Notes: generated from the sequence alone by a model not told the origin. A DNA stretch of 62,831 nt from JB111 sp052093225 (GCA_052093225.1 JBQDDG010000019.1:1-62831), one strand, 5' to 3'. Positions 49,122-58,228 are shown, counted from the first letter of the stretch. Numbers and translations: made by a program.

Positions 49122-49772
49122 ATGGAGCAGCTGACGACGGACGCGATCCAGGACGCCGACCTGCGCGACTGGCGCCACCTCCAGGGCGCACTGCACACCC
49201 GCTTCGACACGGGCGACTTCCGGCGCGGTCTCGCCCTCGTGTCCGCGATCGGCGAGGCGGCGGAGGCGGCCGGTCACCACCCCGACGTCACGCTGACCTA
49301 CCCGGCCGTGGCGATCCGGCTGACGAGCCACGACTCCGGCGGCGTCACTCGCAAGGACGTCGACCTCGCGCGCACCATCAGCGCCGTCGCCGCCGAGCAG
49401 GACGTGGCCGCGGCCCCCGGCGGCACGACCCAGGTCGACCTCTGCCTCGACACCGCCGACCAGGGCGCGATCGACTCCTTCTGGTCCTCGGTCCTCACGG
49501 GCTCGCCGGACAACGTCGACGGCGACGAGATCGCCGACCCCGCGGGCCGGGTGCCGCTCATGTGGTTCCAGCAGACCTCGCCGCACGAGACGCCGCGGCA
49601 GCGGTTCCACCTCGACGTCCAGGTCCCGGCCGACGAGCTGGACGCCCGGGTCGACGCCGCGATCGCCGCCGGCGGCCGCCGCGTGGAGGACATGGGCCGC
49701 GCGCGGGCGTTCGTGGTCCTCGAGGACGCCGAGGGCAACCGGGTCTGCTTCTGCACGGTGCTCGACCGCTGA
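49122..49772 (+). CDS. Pterin-carbinolamine dehydratase / glyoxalase-like fusion
   Basis: The 216-residue protein's first 95 residues match the PCD fold (LHTRFDTGDFRRGLALVSAI, AAGHHPDVTLTYPAVAIRLT, GGVTRKDVDLARTISAVA); the HHPDV motif carries the catalytic His pair. Residues 100-216 are a glyoxalase/bleomycin-resistance-like domain (HLDVQVPADELDARVDAAI, FVVLEDAEGNRVCFCTVLD). This fusion is seen in Actinobacteria. No aromatic amino-acid hydroxylase is near, so its role may not be BH4 recycling. Start at the ATG 49122; the ribosome site is very close, and a GTG at 49095 is the alternative. Confidence 0.85.
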   Translation: MEQLTTDAIQDADLRDWRHLQGALHTRFDTGDFRRGLALVSAIGEAAEAAGHHPDVTLTYPAVAIRLTSHDSGGVTRKDVDLARTISAVAAEQDVAAAPGGTTQVDLCLDTADQGAIDSFWSSVLTGSPDNVDGDEIADPAGRVPLMWFQQTSPHETPRQRFHLDVQVPADELDARVDAAIAAGGRRVEDMGRARAFVVLEDAEGNRVCFCTVLDR

Positions 49773-49790
49773 GCCTCTGCGACCAAGAGG

Positions 49791-50435
49791 TCAGCGCCGC
49801 CTCCGCAGGCGAACGCCCGCCACGCAGAGCCCGATCGCCGCGACGAAGACGATGACGACCAGCACGACACCGCGCCGTTCGTCCGCCTCCCTCTCGCGGT
49901 CCCACTCCCAGGACCCGTCGTCGGCGACGGCGAGGGGACGCGCGTCCCCGTCGTGCACGCACGAGATCGTGTGGCGCCCCTCGTCCTCGGCGTAGAAGCG
50001 GGCGAGCGCGGAGCCGCCCCCCAGCGACCAGTTCGCCGCGAGCTCCACCTCGACCTCGTCGCCGGCGGGGTCGGTCACGGTGCACACCGGCACCTCCTCC
50101 GGGTCGGCGGACGAGGAGACGCCATCAGGATCGGAGGCGCTCTCGGGCCCCGCGTCGGCACTCGCCGTCCCGGCCGCACGCCGCTCGTCGACGACGACGT
50201 AGGGCCAGTCGCCGTCGAGCACGATCGTGCCGTCGTCATCGACAGGGACCGGCTCGGAGGCGACGAGGTCGGGCGGCGCCCCCGTGAACCCGTTGATCAC
50301 GGAATACACCAGCATGCCGAACAGGCCGACGACGAGCACGACCGGGGCGAGCAGCAGGAGCACGAGTCCGCGCCGCCGTCGGCGACGGACCGACGGGTCA
50401 CCGGCACCGTCCGGGTCGGCGGGGGTGTCGGTCAC
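49791..50435 (-). CDS. Two-TM membrane protein with external domain (paralogue of 14040 gene)
   Basis: The 214-residue protein has a membrane segment near 23-48 (LVLLLLAPVVLVVGLFGMLV), an external domain with two Cys (VPVCTVTDPAGDE and RHTISCVHDGD) and a second membrane segment near 188-207, then an Arg tail. It shares layout, Cys pattern and the TDPAGDEVEVEL-like block with the 201-residue protein at 14040-14645. The family is not recognised. Both are single genes in the minus orientation. Confidence 0.72.
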   Translation of the reverse strand: MTDTPADPDGAGDPSVRRRRRRGLVLLLLAPVVLVVGLFGMLVYSVINGFTGAPPDLVASEPVPVDDDGTIVLDGDWPYVVVDERRAAGTASADAGPESASDPDGVSSSADPEEVPVCTVTDPAGDEVEVELAANWSLGGGSALARFYAEDEGRHTISCVHDGDARPLAVADDGSWEWDREREADERRGVVLVVIVFVAAIGLCVAGVRLRRRR

Positions 50436-50513
50436 CCGTGCATCGTGTCAGGAGGACGGCGGCCCGGCCCGGGCAGGTGCGTCCTGGCCGGGCCGGGCGG
50501 CTGTCCGGGTCGA

Positions 50514-50575
50514 GGCTCCCGGGGCTCGGCGGCCGGCTGCGCGGCAGCCGAGCGGTCAGAGTCGTCCCGGGAGCC
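50514..50575. terminator. Compound hairpin after PfpI-like gene
   Basis: GGCTCCCGGG (50514-50523) pairs with CCCGGGAGCC (50566-50575), enclosing a second stem GCTCGGC/GCCGAGC. It lies just past the stop of the minus-strand PfpI gene. Confidence 0.65.
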
Positions 50576-50582
50576 CACGGGG

Positions 50583-51149
50583 TCACGCCGTCTGGTCGGA
50601 GTGCTTCCCCTCGGCGATCTCCTCGATCGTCTTGGCGCAGAACGCGTTGAGGTCGTCGGGCGTGCGCGAGGTGGTCAGACCGGCGTCGACGACGACCTCC
50701 TCGTCGACCCAGTCGGCGCCCGCGTTCTTGAGATCCGTCCCGACGGACTTCACGGAGGTGAGCCGGCGCCCCTCGACGACGCCCGCGTCGATGAGGATCC
50801 AGGGGGCGTGACAGATGGCGGAGACCGGCTTGTGCTGGTCGAAGAACGCGCGCACGAACGTCCGCACCTCGGCGCTGGTCCGCAGCGCGTCGGCGTTGAG
50901 CGTGCCGCCGGGCAGGACGAGCGCCTGATAGTCGTCCGGGTTCGCAGCGGTGATCTCGAGGTCGACCTCGAAGTCGTCACCGCGGTCCCAGTCGAACTTC
51001 AACGAGGTGATGGTGCCGGGCTCGAGCGAGATGAGCGTGGGCTCGCCGCCCGCGTCCTTGACGGCCTGCCAGGGCTGGGCGAGCTCGGACTGCTCGACGC
51101 CGGTCGTGGCGATGAAGGCGACCTTCTTGCCGGAGATGGACGGAGCCAT
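50583..51149 (-). CDS. DJ-1/PfpI family protein
   Basis: The 188-residue protein has the DJ-1/PfpI fold with nucleophile Cys113 in VSAICHAPWILIDAG, and ALVLPGGTLNADALR as the preceding loop. Members include deglycase, chaperone and protease-like stress proteins; YraA/PfpI-type is most similar. The ATG follows GAAGGAGGTCC, a strong ribosome site, suggesting high expression. Single gene. Confidence 0.92.
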   Translation of the reverse strand: MAPSISGKKVAFIATTGVEQSELAQPWQAVKDAGGEPTLISLEPGTITSLKFDWDRGDDFEVDLEITAANPDDYQALVLPGGTLNADALRTSAEVRTFVRAFFDQHKPVSAICHAPWILIDAGVVEGRRLTSVKSVGTDLKNAGADWVDEEVVVDAGLTTSRTPDDLNAFCAKTIEEIAEGKHSDQTA

Positions 51150-51307
51150 GGTGGACCTCCTTCGATCGTGGTCGGCCCGCGCGGCGGACCGCGTACACCT
51201 CCACCCAACTGCCGATCACCCCCGCGCGCATCCCGGGCGGGCCGCCACACCGCCGATCTACGCCGGGCGCGAACGCGGCCGCGCAGAGGACGGTGAGGTC
51301 GGGGCCT

Positions 51308-51364
51308 CAACGGATGACGCGTGGGCGGATCGCGTGCCAACGGATGACGCGTGGGCGGATCGCG
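51308..51364. repeat. 27-bp direct repeat upstream of aroD
   Basis: The same 27 bases (starting CAACGGATGACGCGTGGGCG) occur at 51308-51334 and 51338-51364, a period of 30. They end about 38 bases before the aroD ATG and so overlap its promoter region. They may be a tandem operator. Confidence 0.8.
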
Positions 51365-51401
51365 CGTCGGGGATGTGCGCGTCGGCGGATACCTTGTGCC
51401 C

Positions 51402-52214
51402 ATGACCATCGGCCCGGACGCGCGGCTCGTGCTGCGCGGCGCCACCCTCCACGCCGCCCGGCCGGCCGTCATCGTGCCGGTCGTGTCCGCCGACGACGCA
51501 CCGGCACGCGCGGCCGAGGCTGTCACGGCGGGAGCCGACGTCGTCGAGTGGCGCATCGACCTCGCCTTCCCCGGGCCCGCACCCGACGACCCGACGGCGC
51601 CGCTCAGCCGGGACGCGCCCGGCACCCCGGGGGCCGCGCGAATCGCTGCCGCCGTCCCCGCCGTGCGCGACGCCTGCGGCTCCGCCCCGCTGCTCGTCAC
51701 CTACCGCACGGCGGCGGAGGGAGGCGCGGGCGAGGCGTCGCCGGAGCAGTACGTCGCTCTCGTCTCGGCGCTCGCCGGGGCGGGGGCGGACGGCGTCGAC
51801 GTCGAGGCCGACCACCCGCGCGCCACCGAGGCGGTCGCGGCGATCCGCCGGGCGGGCGGGGCCGCCGTCGTGCTCTCGCACCACGACTTCGCCCGCACGC
51901 CACCCGGCGCCGACATCGTGGAGCGGCTGGCAGCGATGGAGGCGGCCGGCGCAGACGTCGCGAAGATCGCCGTCATGCCGCGGTCCACCCGGGACGTCCT
52001 CACGCTCCTTGCCGCCACGGCCGAGCGGGCCGAGCGGGCCCGGATCCCGCTGGTGACGATGTCGATGGGCGACCTCGGGGCGCCGTCGCGACTGGTCGGC
52101 GGGAGGTTCGGCTCCGCCGCGACGTTCGCGAGCGTCACCGCGTCCTCGGCCCCCGGCCAGCTCCCCGTCGCCGACGTGCGCGCCGCGATCGACGCACTCG
52201 GCCCCGCGCGCTGA
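51402..52214 (+). CDS. aroD: Type I 3-dehydroquinate dehydratase
   Basis: The 270-residue TIM-barrel enzyme converts 3-dehydroquinate to 3-dehydroshikimate. The Schiff-base Lys188 (VAKIAVMP), catalytic His in VLSHHDF (160-161), and substrate contacts EWRID (49-53) and TYRTAAEGG are all present. Actinobacteria mostly use the unrelated type II enzyme for biosynthesis; a type I copy with no aro neighbours may serve quinate/shikimate catabolism. The ATG has no ribosome site, and ATACCT 13 bases upstream could be a -10 for a near-leaderless mRNA. Confidence 0.92.
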   Translation: MTIGPDARLVLRGATLHAARPAVIVPVVSADDAPARAAEAVTAGADVVEWRIDLAFPGPAPDDPTAPLSRDAPGTPGAARIAAAVPAVRDACGSAPLLVTYRTAAEGGAGEASPEQYVALVSALAGAGADGVDVEADHPRATEAVAAIRRAGGAAVVLSHHDFARTPPGADIVERLAAMEAAGADVAKIAVMPRSTRDVLTLLAATAERAERARIPLVTMSMGDLGAPSRLVGGRFGSAATFASVTASSAPGQLPVADVRAAIDALGPAR

Positions 52215-52356
52215 CCCGGCCGGTTCTCGCGCTCGGGCAGCGGTCCGCCATCACCGGTTCATCGGGCGGTCAACACCTGGACTTTCCCTGTGTGCGATGT
52301 GTCGCTAGGTTGTGAACCGTCCGTTATGAATCAATCGTGGAAGCGAGCGCAGACAC

Positions 52357-53616
52357 ATGGACGAACTTCGGAACTACGACTGGGTAGGCCTCCTGGAGAA
52401 GGTGGTCGTGGCCCTGGTCATCCTGCTGGTCACCTGGATCGTCGCCAAGCTGGTGAAGGCCGCGTTCGAGAAGCTCGCCGGCCGGGTGCCGGCGCTCCAG
52501 CGGGTCGGCCGTGACGGCCAGAGCATCGGCACGGCGATCGGACAGATCGCCTCACTCCTCATCTGGCTCTTCGGGCTGGTCGCGATCCTGCAGGTGTTCC
52601 GGCTCGAGCAGGTCCTCGCCCCGATCCAGGGCATGCTCGACACGATCCTCTCCTACCTGCCGAACGTCATCGGTGCCGGCGTGGTGTTCTTCATCGGTCT
52701 GGTGCTCGCCCGGATCGTCCGCCAGCTCGTCGGCACGGCGCTGTACTCGGCCGGCCTCGACGAGCGCGTCGCGAAGCTCAGCCACAAGAGCTCGCCCGCC
52801 GCGGCCCAGGCGCCGGCCGGTCAGCAGACCGCCGGTCAGCAGGCCGGTGCCCCGGGTGCCCCGCCCGCCCAGGGCGGTGCACCCGCGCAGCAGACGAGCC
52901 TGACGAATACCCTCGCGAACCTCGCGTACGCGCTCGTCCTCATCGTCGTCGGCATCTCCGCCCTGCAGATCCTCGGGATCGCGGCGATCTCCGACCCCGC
53001 GACGTCGATGCTGCAGACGATCCTCGACGCGCTGCCGAACATCATCGCGGCCGCGGTGCTGCTCGTCCTCGGCTGGGTCATCGCCAAGTTCGTCGGTCAG
53101 CTGGTCGAGTCCACCCTCGCAGGCCTGAGCATCGACCGCGTCGCGACCGAGCAGGGGATCCTGCCCCAGGACCGTCGCGCGTCGAGCATCATCGCGACGG
53201 TCGTCAAGATCGCCATCGTCGTGTTCTTCGCGATCATGGCCACCAACCTGCTCGGGTTCCCCGAGATCACCGCGTTCCTCGAGGAGGTCATCGCACTCGG
53301 TGGCCAGATCCTCTTCGGCGCGGCGTTCATCGCGGCCGGTGTCCTCATCGCCACGCTCCTGCGTCGTGCCATCGGGACCGGCACCCCGGCGCAGATCGTC
53401 TACTGGGCGACGATCGCGCTGTTCGCCGCGATGGGCCTGAGCTTCATGGGTATCGCCGAGTCGATCGTCAACCTCGCGTTCGGCGCGGTCGTCGTCGGCG
53501 GAGCGCTCGCCGCGGCCCTGGCCTTCGGTCTCGGCGGCCGCGACGCCGCCGCCCGCACGCTCGGCAGGGCCGAGCGGAAGGTCGAGTCCGAGCAGCAGGG
53601 ACCCGGCCAGGCCTGA
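52357..53616 (+). CDS. TM-helix-repeat mechanosensitive channel-like protein (CmpX/YchE type)
   Basis: The 419-residue membrane protein has two TM_helix repeats (ILSYLPNVIGAGVVFFIGLV and ILDALPNIIAAAVLLVLGWV), each followed by an amphipathic stretch, and ends with AFGLGGRDAAARTLGRAE, a motif shared with small conductance channel relatives. A Gln/Pro/Ala linker (about 148-190) separates the halves. It lacks a clear MscS beta domain, so it is a relative rather than a proven channel. ATG at 52357. Upstream is TAGGTT (52306-52311) as possible -10. Confidence 0.85.
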   Translation: MDELRNYDWVGLLEKVVVALVILLVTWIVAKLVKAAFEKLAGRVPALQRVGRDGQSIGTAIGQIASLLIWLFGLVAILQVFRLEQVLAPIQGMLDTILSYLPNVIGAGVVFFIGLVLARIVRQLVGTALYSAGLDERVAKLSHKSSPAAAQAPAGQQTAGQQAGAPGAPPAQGGAPAQQTSLTNTLANLAYALVLIVVGISALQILGIAAISDPATSMLQTILDALPNIIAAAVLLVLGWVIAKFVGQLVESTLAGLSIDRVATEQGILPQDRRASSIIATVVKIAIVVFFAIMATNLLGFPEITAFLEEVIALGGQILFGAAFIAAGVLIATLLRRAIGTGTPAQIVYWATIALFAAMGLSFMGIAESIVNLAFGAVVVGGALAAALAFGLGGRDAAARTLGRAERKVESEQQGPGQA

Positions 53617-53746
53617 TCGCGCCTCCGGGCGCCCCGAGGGGTGTACGGCCGGCCCACCGTCCGGCCGTGCACCCCTCGCACGCCGACCACACGGTCGGCA
53701 CGCACGACGGGGTCGGCACGCACGATCGACGCCGTAGGGTGCGGCG

Positions 53747-55096
53747 GTGCCCCCTCGCAGCCGCGACGCACGGCTGAGCCGCGCACGCACCGCCGGTTCC
53801 GTCGTCTTCCTCACCAACGGGTTCGTCTTCGCCTCCCTCGTCCCGCGCCTGCCCGGCGTCAAGTCGGCGCTCGAGCTGGGCGACGGCGCGTACGGGCTGG
53901 TGGTCGCCGCCGCCCCGGCCGGCGCGCTGGCGCTCGGCCTCCTCGCCCCACGTGTCATGGCGGCGATCGGTACCGCGCGCGTGGCGACCCTCGGGATGAC
54001 CGCGCTGGGGCTCGTCTACGTGCTGGCCGGCGCCGCACCCGAGGCCTGGCTGTTCGCGGCCGCCATGTTCGTCGCCGGCGGCACTGACGCGATCGTCGAC
54101 GTCGCACAGAACAGCCACGCCCTGCGCCTGCAGCGCCTCTACGGGCGCTCGATCATCACCAGCTTCCACGCCGTGTGGGCGATCGGCTCGCTCTCGGGCG
54201 GTCTCCTCGGCGCCGCGGCGGCCGCCACGCAGGTCCCCCTCGTCGTGCACCTCGCCGTCGCGGCCGTGGTAACGGCCCTCGTCATGGCTCTCACCTCGCG
54301 CCACCTCCTCCCCGATGCCGACCCGGCGACGCTCGACACCTCGTCCGGTTCGACGCAGAGCACACACCCCGGCACCGACGGGACCGCTGCCGACGCCGAC
54401 GCAGACACCGATGCCGGTGCCGGTGCCGGTGCCGGTGCCGGTGCCGGTGCCGACGCTGCCGCTGCCGCTGCCGCTGCCGGCACGATCGAGGAACGTGCCG
54501 TTCGCACCTCTGGCCACGAGATCGTCCGTTCTCGGCCGAGCCGCGCCTGGCTCCTCATCGCCCTCTTCGCCGTCATCGGCACGGCCGGGGCATCGGTGGA
54601 GGACGCCGGCTCGAGCTGGTCGGGCGTCCGCCTCGCCGAGGGGCTGGGCGCCGGGCCCGGCGTGGCGGGGCTCGGCTTCGTCCTGTTCACCTGCGGGATG
54701 GTGGCCGGCCGCCTCGTCGGTGACCGGGTGGTCGACGCCGTCGGTCGCCACGGCGCCGTCCGCCTCGGCGGGGTGCTCGTCGCGGCCGGGATGGCGACCG
54801 CCGGGTTGGCACCGTCGGTCGTCGGCGCGATCGCCGGCTTCGCGCTGGCCGGTCTCGGCACGTCCGTGCTCATCCCGATGGCGATGGACGCCGCCGATGA
54901 CGTCCCCGGCCTCCGCCCCGGCGTCGGCCTCACGGTCGTCAGCTGGATCATGCGGGCGGGCGGCCTGTTCTCCCCGATGATCATCGGCGCCGCCGCCGAG
55001 GTCGTCGGCGTGGGGCACGCGCTGCTCCTCGTCGCCGGAGCTGGACTCCTCGCCGCGGCCGCCTCCTTCGCGGTGCCGCGTCGGCGTCGAGCCTGA
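53747..55096 (+). CDS. MFS transporter with expanded central loop
   Basis: The 449-residue 12-helix protein is MFS type related to YbjJ/fucose-permease-like members (SVVFLTNGFVFASLVPRLPG, GGTDAIVDVAQNSHALRLQ). Helices 6 and 7 are joined by an 80-residue loop containing a DADADTDAGAGAGAGAG then Ala-run segment, encoded by (GCCGGT)n and (GCTGCC)n microsatellites (about 54413-54480). Starts at a GTG. Substrate unknown. It ends 22 bases before the histidine kinase and may share its transcript. Confidence 0.85.
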   Translation: MPPRSRDARLSRARTAGSVVFLTNGFVFASLVPRLPGVKSALELGDGAYGLVVAAAPAGALALGLLAPRVMAAIGTARVATLGMTALGLVYVLAGAAPEAWLFAAAMFVAGGTDAIVDVAQNSHALRLQRLYGRSIITSFHAVWAIGSLSGGLLGAAAAATQVPLVVHLAVAAVVTALVMALTSRHLLPDADPATLDTSSGSTQSTHPGTDGTAADADADTDAGAGAGAGAGAGADAAAAAAAAGTIEERAVRTSGHEIVRSRPSRAWLLIALFAVIGTAGASVEDAGSSWSGVRLAEGLGAGPGVAGLGFVLFTCGMVAGRLVGDRVVDAVGRHGAVRLGGVLVAAGMATAGLAPSVVGAIAGFALAGLGTSVLIPMAMDAADDVPGLRPGVGLTVVSWIMRAGGLFSPMIIGAAAEVVGVGHALLLVAGAGLLAAAASFAVPRRRRA

Positions 55097-55118
55097 TCAC
55101 GCGCCGTATCGTCGGAGC

Positions 55119-56867
55119 ATGTCGACGGCCGCACCGCCCCTCGCCCCACCGCCGGATGCGGAGCCCACCACGGCACAGCTCGGCCCGCACCGTCTGGGGA
55201 CGGGCACGGCCACCGACCGGGGCGCACCGGCGCGCACCTCGTCGGTCCTCGTCCGCCAGCTGCCGTTCGTCGCGACGGCCGCCGTCGTCGCCGTCGTCCA
55301 CATCGCCACCCGTCCCGAGGCCCTCCTCGACGACCGCACCTTCGCCGCATTCCTCGTCGTCGTGGCGGCGACGACGGCGGCCGTCGCCATGCCGTGGCAC
55401 CTCCTCCCGAGGTGGGCGGTCGCCGTCGTACCCGTCGCCGACGTCGTCGCGATCGTCCTCCTGATCTCCGACTCCCTCGTCATCTCCTCGATGCTCGTCC
55501 TGCCCGTCCTGTGGCTCGCCCGGGCCTTCCCGCACCGCGGGTACGCGGGGGCGATCGCGCTCGGCGTGCTGGCCGCCTGGTCCAACGATCTCTGGCCGCT
55601 GCTCACGGACGGCACGGTCGCCGACGCCGGTCCGGCCACCCTCCAACGACTCGTCATCGTCCCCGCCGTGCTCGCGTCGGTGGCGATCGTCGTCTCCGCG
55701 TCGGAGCGCCGCGCGAGCGCCCGCCTCCAGCTCATGGCTGCGCAGAGCCGTCTGGTGGAGGAGTCGCTGGACGAGTCGCGCACGCAGCGCCGGCTGCTCG
55801 AGGCCGTCCTCAACACCGTCGACGTCGGCGTCGTCGCCCTCGACCCCGTCGGCCGCGTCTCCCTCATCAACCGCCTGCTGCGCGAGGACGGGGCACCGAT
55901 CCCCGCGGTCGGGGAGTCCGTCACGGACGTGCAGGTCCTCGAGCGCTTCGACGGACGTGTCCTCGGCGACGACGGCGCCACCGCCCTCGCGCCGCACGAG
56001 CGGCCGATGCTCCGGGCGCACCGCGGTGAGCGCATCGTGCGCGAGCTCGTGTGGTGGACCGGCGAGGGCGCCGACGCCCCGTCCGCCCAACGTGTCTCGG
56101 CCGCCCAGCTCACGGACGAGGAGGGCAATCGCGCCGGCGCCGTGCTCGTCTACCAGGACCTGACGAAGGAGATGGCGGCGCTCGCCCAGCGCGACGACTT
56201 CGTGTCCTCGGTGACCCACGAGCTGCGCACACCGCTGACCTCGGTCCTCGGCTACCTCGACCTCGCGCTCGACACGCCTGACCTCCCGGCGGACGCCACC
56301 GCGCGGCTCGAGATCGCCGTGCGCAACGCGGAGCGCCTGGAGCTGCTCATCTCCAACCTCCTCGTCGCCGCGCGGGAGAGCGCGGGCGCCTCGCCGGCGC
56401 CCGTGGGCCGCGTCGACCTGTCCGACGTCGTCCGCGACGTCGCCGAGGGCCAGGCCCCGCGCGCCGCCGACGGGAAGGTCGCCGTCAGCGTCATCGCGGA
56501 CGAGGCCTGCGACGTCGAGGCCGACCGGACCCGCCTCACCCAGATCGTCGACAACGTCGTCTCCAACGCCATCAAGTACTCCCGGCCCGGCGACTCGGTG
56601 ACCGTGGAGACGTGGCGCGGGGTGGACACCGTGCACCTGCAGGTCGTCGACACCGGCATCGGCATCTCCGCCGGTGATCAGGTGCGACTCTTCACCCGCT
56701 TCTACCGGGCCCCGTCCGTGCGGCAGGGAAAGGTCCAGGGCACAGGCCTCGGTCTGCACATCACCAAGCAGCTCGTCGAGGCGCTCGGCGGCGAGATCAC
56801 GCTCGAGTCCGCGCCGGGCGTGGGGACCACGGTCGACGTCACGCTCCCGGCGGCGGGTGCCCGATGA
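55119..56867 (+). CDS. PAS-containing sensor histidine kinase
   Basis: The 582-residue protein has about five membrane helices (45-190), a PAS domain (about 225-345, LLEAVLNTVDVGVVALDPVG), the dimerisation His367 in SSVTHELRTPLTSVLGYL and the ATPase with N box DNVVSNAIKYS, G1 DTGIGISAGDQV and G2 GTGLGLHITKQL. It should phosphorylate itself and a regulator; the OmpR-family regulator at 61594-62586 is the nearest candidate. The stop overlaps the next gene by four bases, coupling the kinase to a degenerate GGDEF protein. Confidence 0.93.
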   Translation: MSTAAPPLAPPPDAEPTTAQLGPHRLGTGTATDRGAPARTSSVLVRQLPFVATAAVVAVVHIATRPEALLDDRTFAAFLVVVAATTAAVAMPWHLLPRWAVAVVPVADVVAIVLLISDSLVISSMLVLPVLWLARAFPHRGYAGAIALGVLAAWSNDLWPLLTDGTVADAGPATLQRLVIVPAVLASVAIVVSASERRASARLQLMAAQSRLVEESLDESRTQRRLLEAVLNTVDVGVVALDPVGRVSLINRLLREDGAPIPAVGESVTDVQVLERFDGRVLGDDGATALAPHERPMLRAHRGERIVRELVWWTGEGADAPSAQRVSAAQLTDEEGNRAGAVLVYQDLTKEMAALAQRDDFVSSVTHELRTPLTSVLGYLDLALDTPDLPADATARLEIAVRNAERLELLISNLLVAARESAGASPAPVGRVDLSDVVRDVAEGQAPRAADGKVAVSVIADEACDVEADRTRLTQIVDNVVSNAIKYSRPGDSVTVETWRGVDTVHLQVVDTGIGISAGDQVRLFTRFYRAPSVRQGKVQGTGLGLHITKQLVEALGGEITLESAPGVGTTVDVTLPAAGAR

Positions 56868-58117
56868 GCCTCGACACCTTCACCCTGCAGGCCATCGCCG
56901 GCCTCATCGTCCTCACCGTGACGATCCTCTTCGTCGTCGACGCCCGCACGCGCGGGGAGGACGACGTCGACCGGATCTGGGGCGGCGCCTTCGCCGCGGC
57001 GCTCACGGGTTCTTTCGCGTTCGTGGTCGCCGCGTCGTCCCCCCAGCTGTGGTGGGCGAACGGCTACGGCAACGGCGCCGTGGTGCTGACGACCTTCCTC
57101 ATGTGGAACGGGACGCGCGCGTGGACGGGGCGCAGGCCGCTCCTCGCGGTCTCCGCGGGCGCCGGCTCGCTCGCGGTGCTCGCGACGCTCGCCGAAGGGC
57201 CGGACGGCGGGGCGTGGGCCGGCGGCTGGGCGATGCTCCTCGGCGCGTCGGTCGGTGGGATCCTCGCCGGGACCGAGCTGCTCCGCGCGCGGCGCCGCCG
57301 CTCACCTGTCGTGGTGCTCCTCGCGGCGGTCGTCCTCGCGGCGGGCGCGTTCTACCTGCTGCGGTTCGTCCTCATCCTCACCGCGGGGCCCGACTCGCAC
57401 GTCTTCCGGCGCTGGGCCGGTACCGCGGCCTCGTCGATCGTCATCATCGCCCTCATCACCTGCGCGGCCTTCTGCATGATCGCCATGCGCGGGCAGGACA
57501 TCCGGGCGGAGCGCAGGGAGCAGCGCAACTACGACCCGATGACCGGGGCCCGCACGGTGCTCAGCTTCCGCCCCCGGGCGCAGTCCGCGATCGTCGGCGA
57601 CCGCGCGACGCACCAGCCGGTGTCGATGGTGACGCTCGACCTCGACGACCACGAGCGGATCGCCACTGCCTTCGACAGGTCCGTCGCCGACGACGCCGTC
57701 ATCACCGTCGGGGAGGTCGTGCGCCGACTCCTCCCACCGCGCTCGCTGATCGGCCGGGAGGACTCCCGCACGGGCTTCGACGTCCTCCTGTCCCGACACT
57801 CGGTGGCCGAGGCTCGCCTGTGGGCAGAGCAGGTGCGCACCGAGCTCCTGGACGCGCCGCTCGCCGTCGAGACGGGCCGGCTGCGACTGCGGATGAGCAT
57901 CGGGATCGCGTGCGACGAGACCGCGGGCTACGACCTCGACGATCTTGCTCAGGTCTGCCGCGACGCCGCCCGCGCCGCGCTCGGTGAGGGCGGAAACCGC
58001 GTGCACGTCGCCACGGTTGAGGAGGGCGCCGCGAGCCTGGCCTCCGTCGGACGCAGGATCGGTGCCCCGCGCGAGAGGGCGTCGCGCCCACCTCAGGCTG
58101 GCGCCGAGAGATCTTGA
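56864..58117 (+). CDS. Membrane protein with degenerate GGDEF domain
   Basis: The 417-residue protein has about seven membrane helices (10-215) then a cytoplasmic domain of GGDEF type: YDPMTGARTVLSFRP matches DxLTGxxNR, LDLDDHERIATAF keeps the metal-site Asp pattern, and MSIGIA closes it. The GGDEF signature itself is replaced by EDSRTGFDVLL, and the GHxxGD segment by DRSVADDAV, so cyclase activity is unlikely. It may bind nucleotide, c-di-GMP or partner proteins. It is coupled to the kinase by an ATGA overlap and upstream of the exported-protein genes. Confidence 0.82.
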   Translation: MSLDTFTLQAIAGLIVLTVTILFVVDARTRGEDDVDRIWGGAFAAALTGSFAFVVAASSPQLWWANGYGNGAVVLTTFLMWNGTRAWTGRRPLLAVSAGAGSLAVLATLAEGPDGGAWAGGWAMLLGASVGGILAGTELLRARRRRSPVVVLLAAVVLAAGAFYLLRFVLILTAGPDSHVFRRWAGTAASSIVIIALITCAAFCMIAMRGQDIRAERREQRNYDPMTGARTVLSFRPRAQSAIVGDRATHQPVSMVTLDLDDHERIATAFDRSVADDAVITVGEVVRRLLPPRSLIGREDSRTGFDVLLSRHSVAEARLWAEQVRTELLDAPLAVETGRLRLRMSIGIACDETAGYDLDDLAQVCRDAARAALGEGGNRVHVATVEEGAASLASVGRRIGAPRERASRPPQAGAERS

Positions 58118-58150
58118 TCGAACCCTGAGGTGACCGTTCGGAGGACCGAA
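58091..58150. promoter_or_regulatory. Inverted repeats upstream of the exported-protein operon
   Basis: CCTCAGG (58091-58097) pairs with CCTGAGG (58124-58130), overlapping the end of the GGDEF gene, and TTCGG-AGGA-CCGAA (58137-58150) follows. The first may be a terminator; the second a regulator site for the next operon. Confidence 0.4.
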
Positions 58151-58169
58151 GGGGTTGTTGAGGTCGGCG

Positions 58170-58210
58170 GGGGAACCTCTTCTCAGCAGCCCGGACAGGC
58201 CGGGTTCCCC
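58170..58210 (+). promoter_or_regulatory. 5' leader hairpin before the first exported protein
   Basis: GGGGAACC (58170-58177) pairs with GGTTCCCC (58203-58210), with GCC/GGC inside the loop. It ends 8 bases before the AAAGG ribosome site, where it could affect translation start or mRNA life. Confidence 0.45.
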
Positions 58211-58228
58211 TCCCGAAAGGCCCGCACC

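Noticed and set aside
58118..58228. c-di-GMP riboswitch upstream of the exported-protein operon, suggested by the neighbouring GGDEF gene
   Set aside because: The conserved GEMM sequence blocks are not visible; only a simple 8-bp hairpin is seen.
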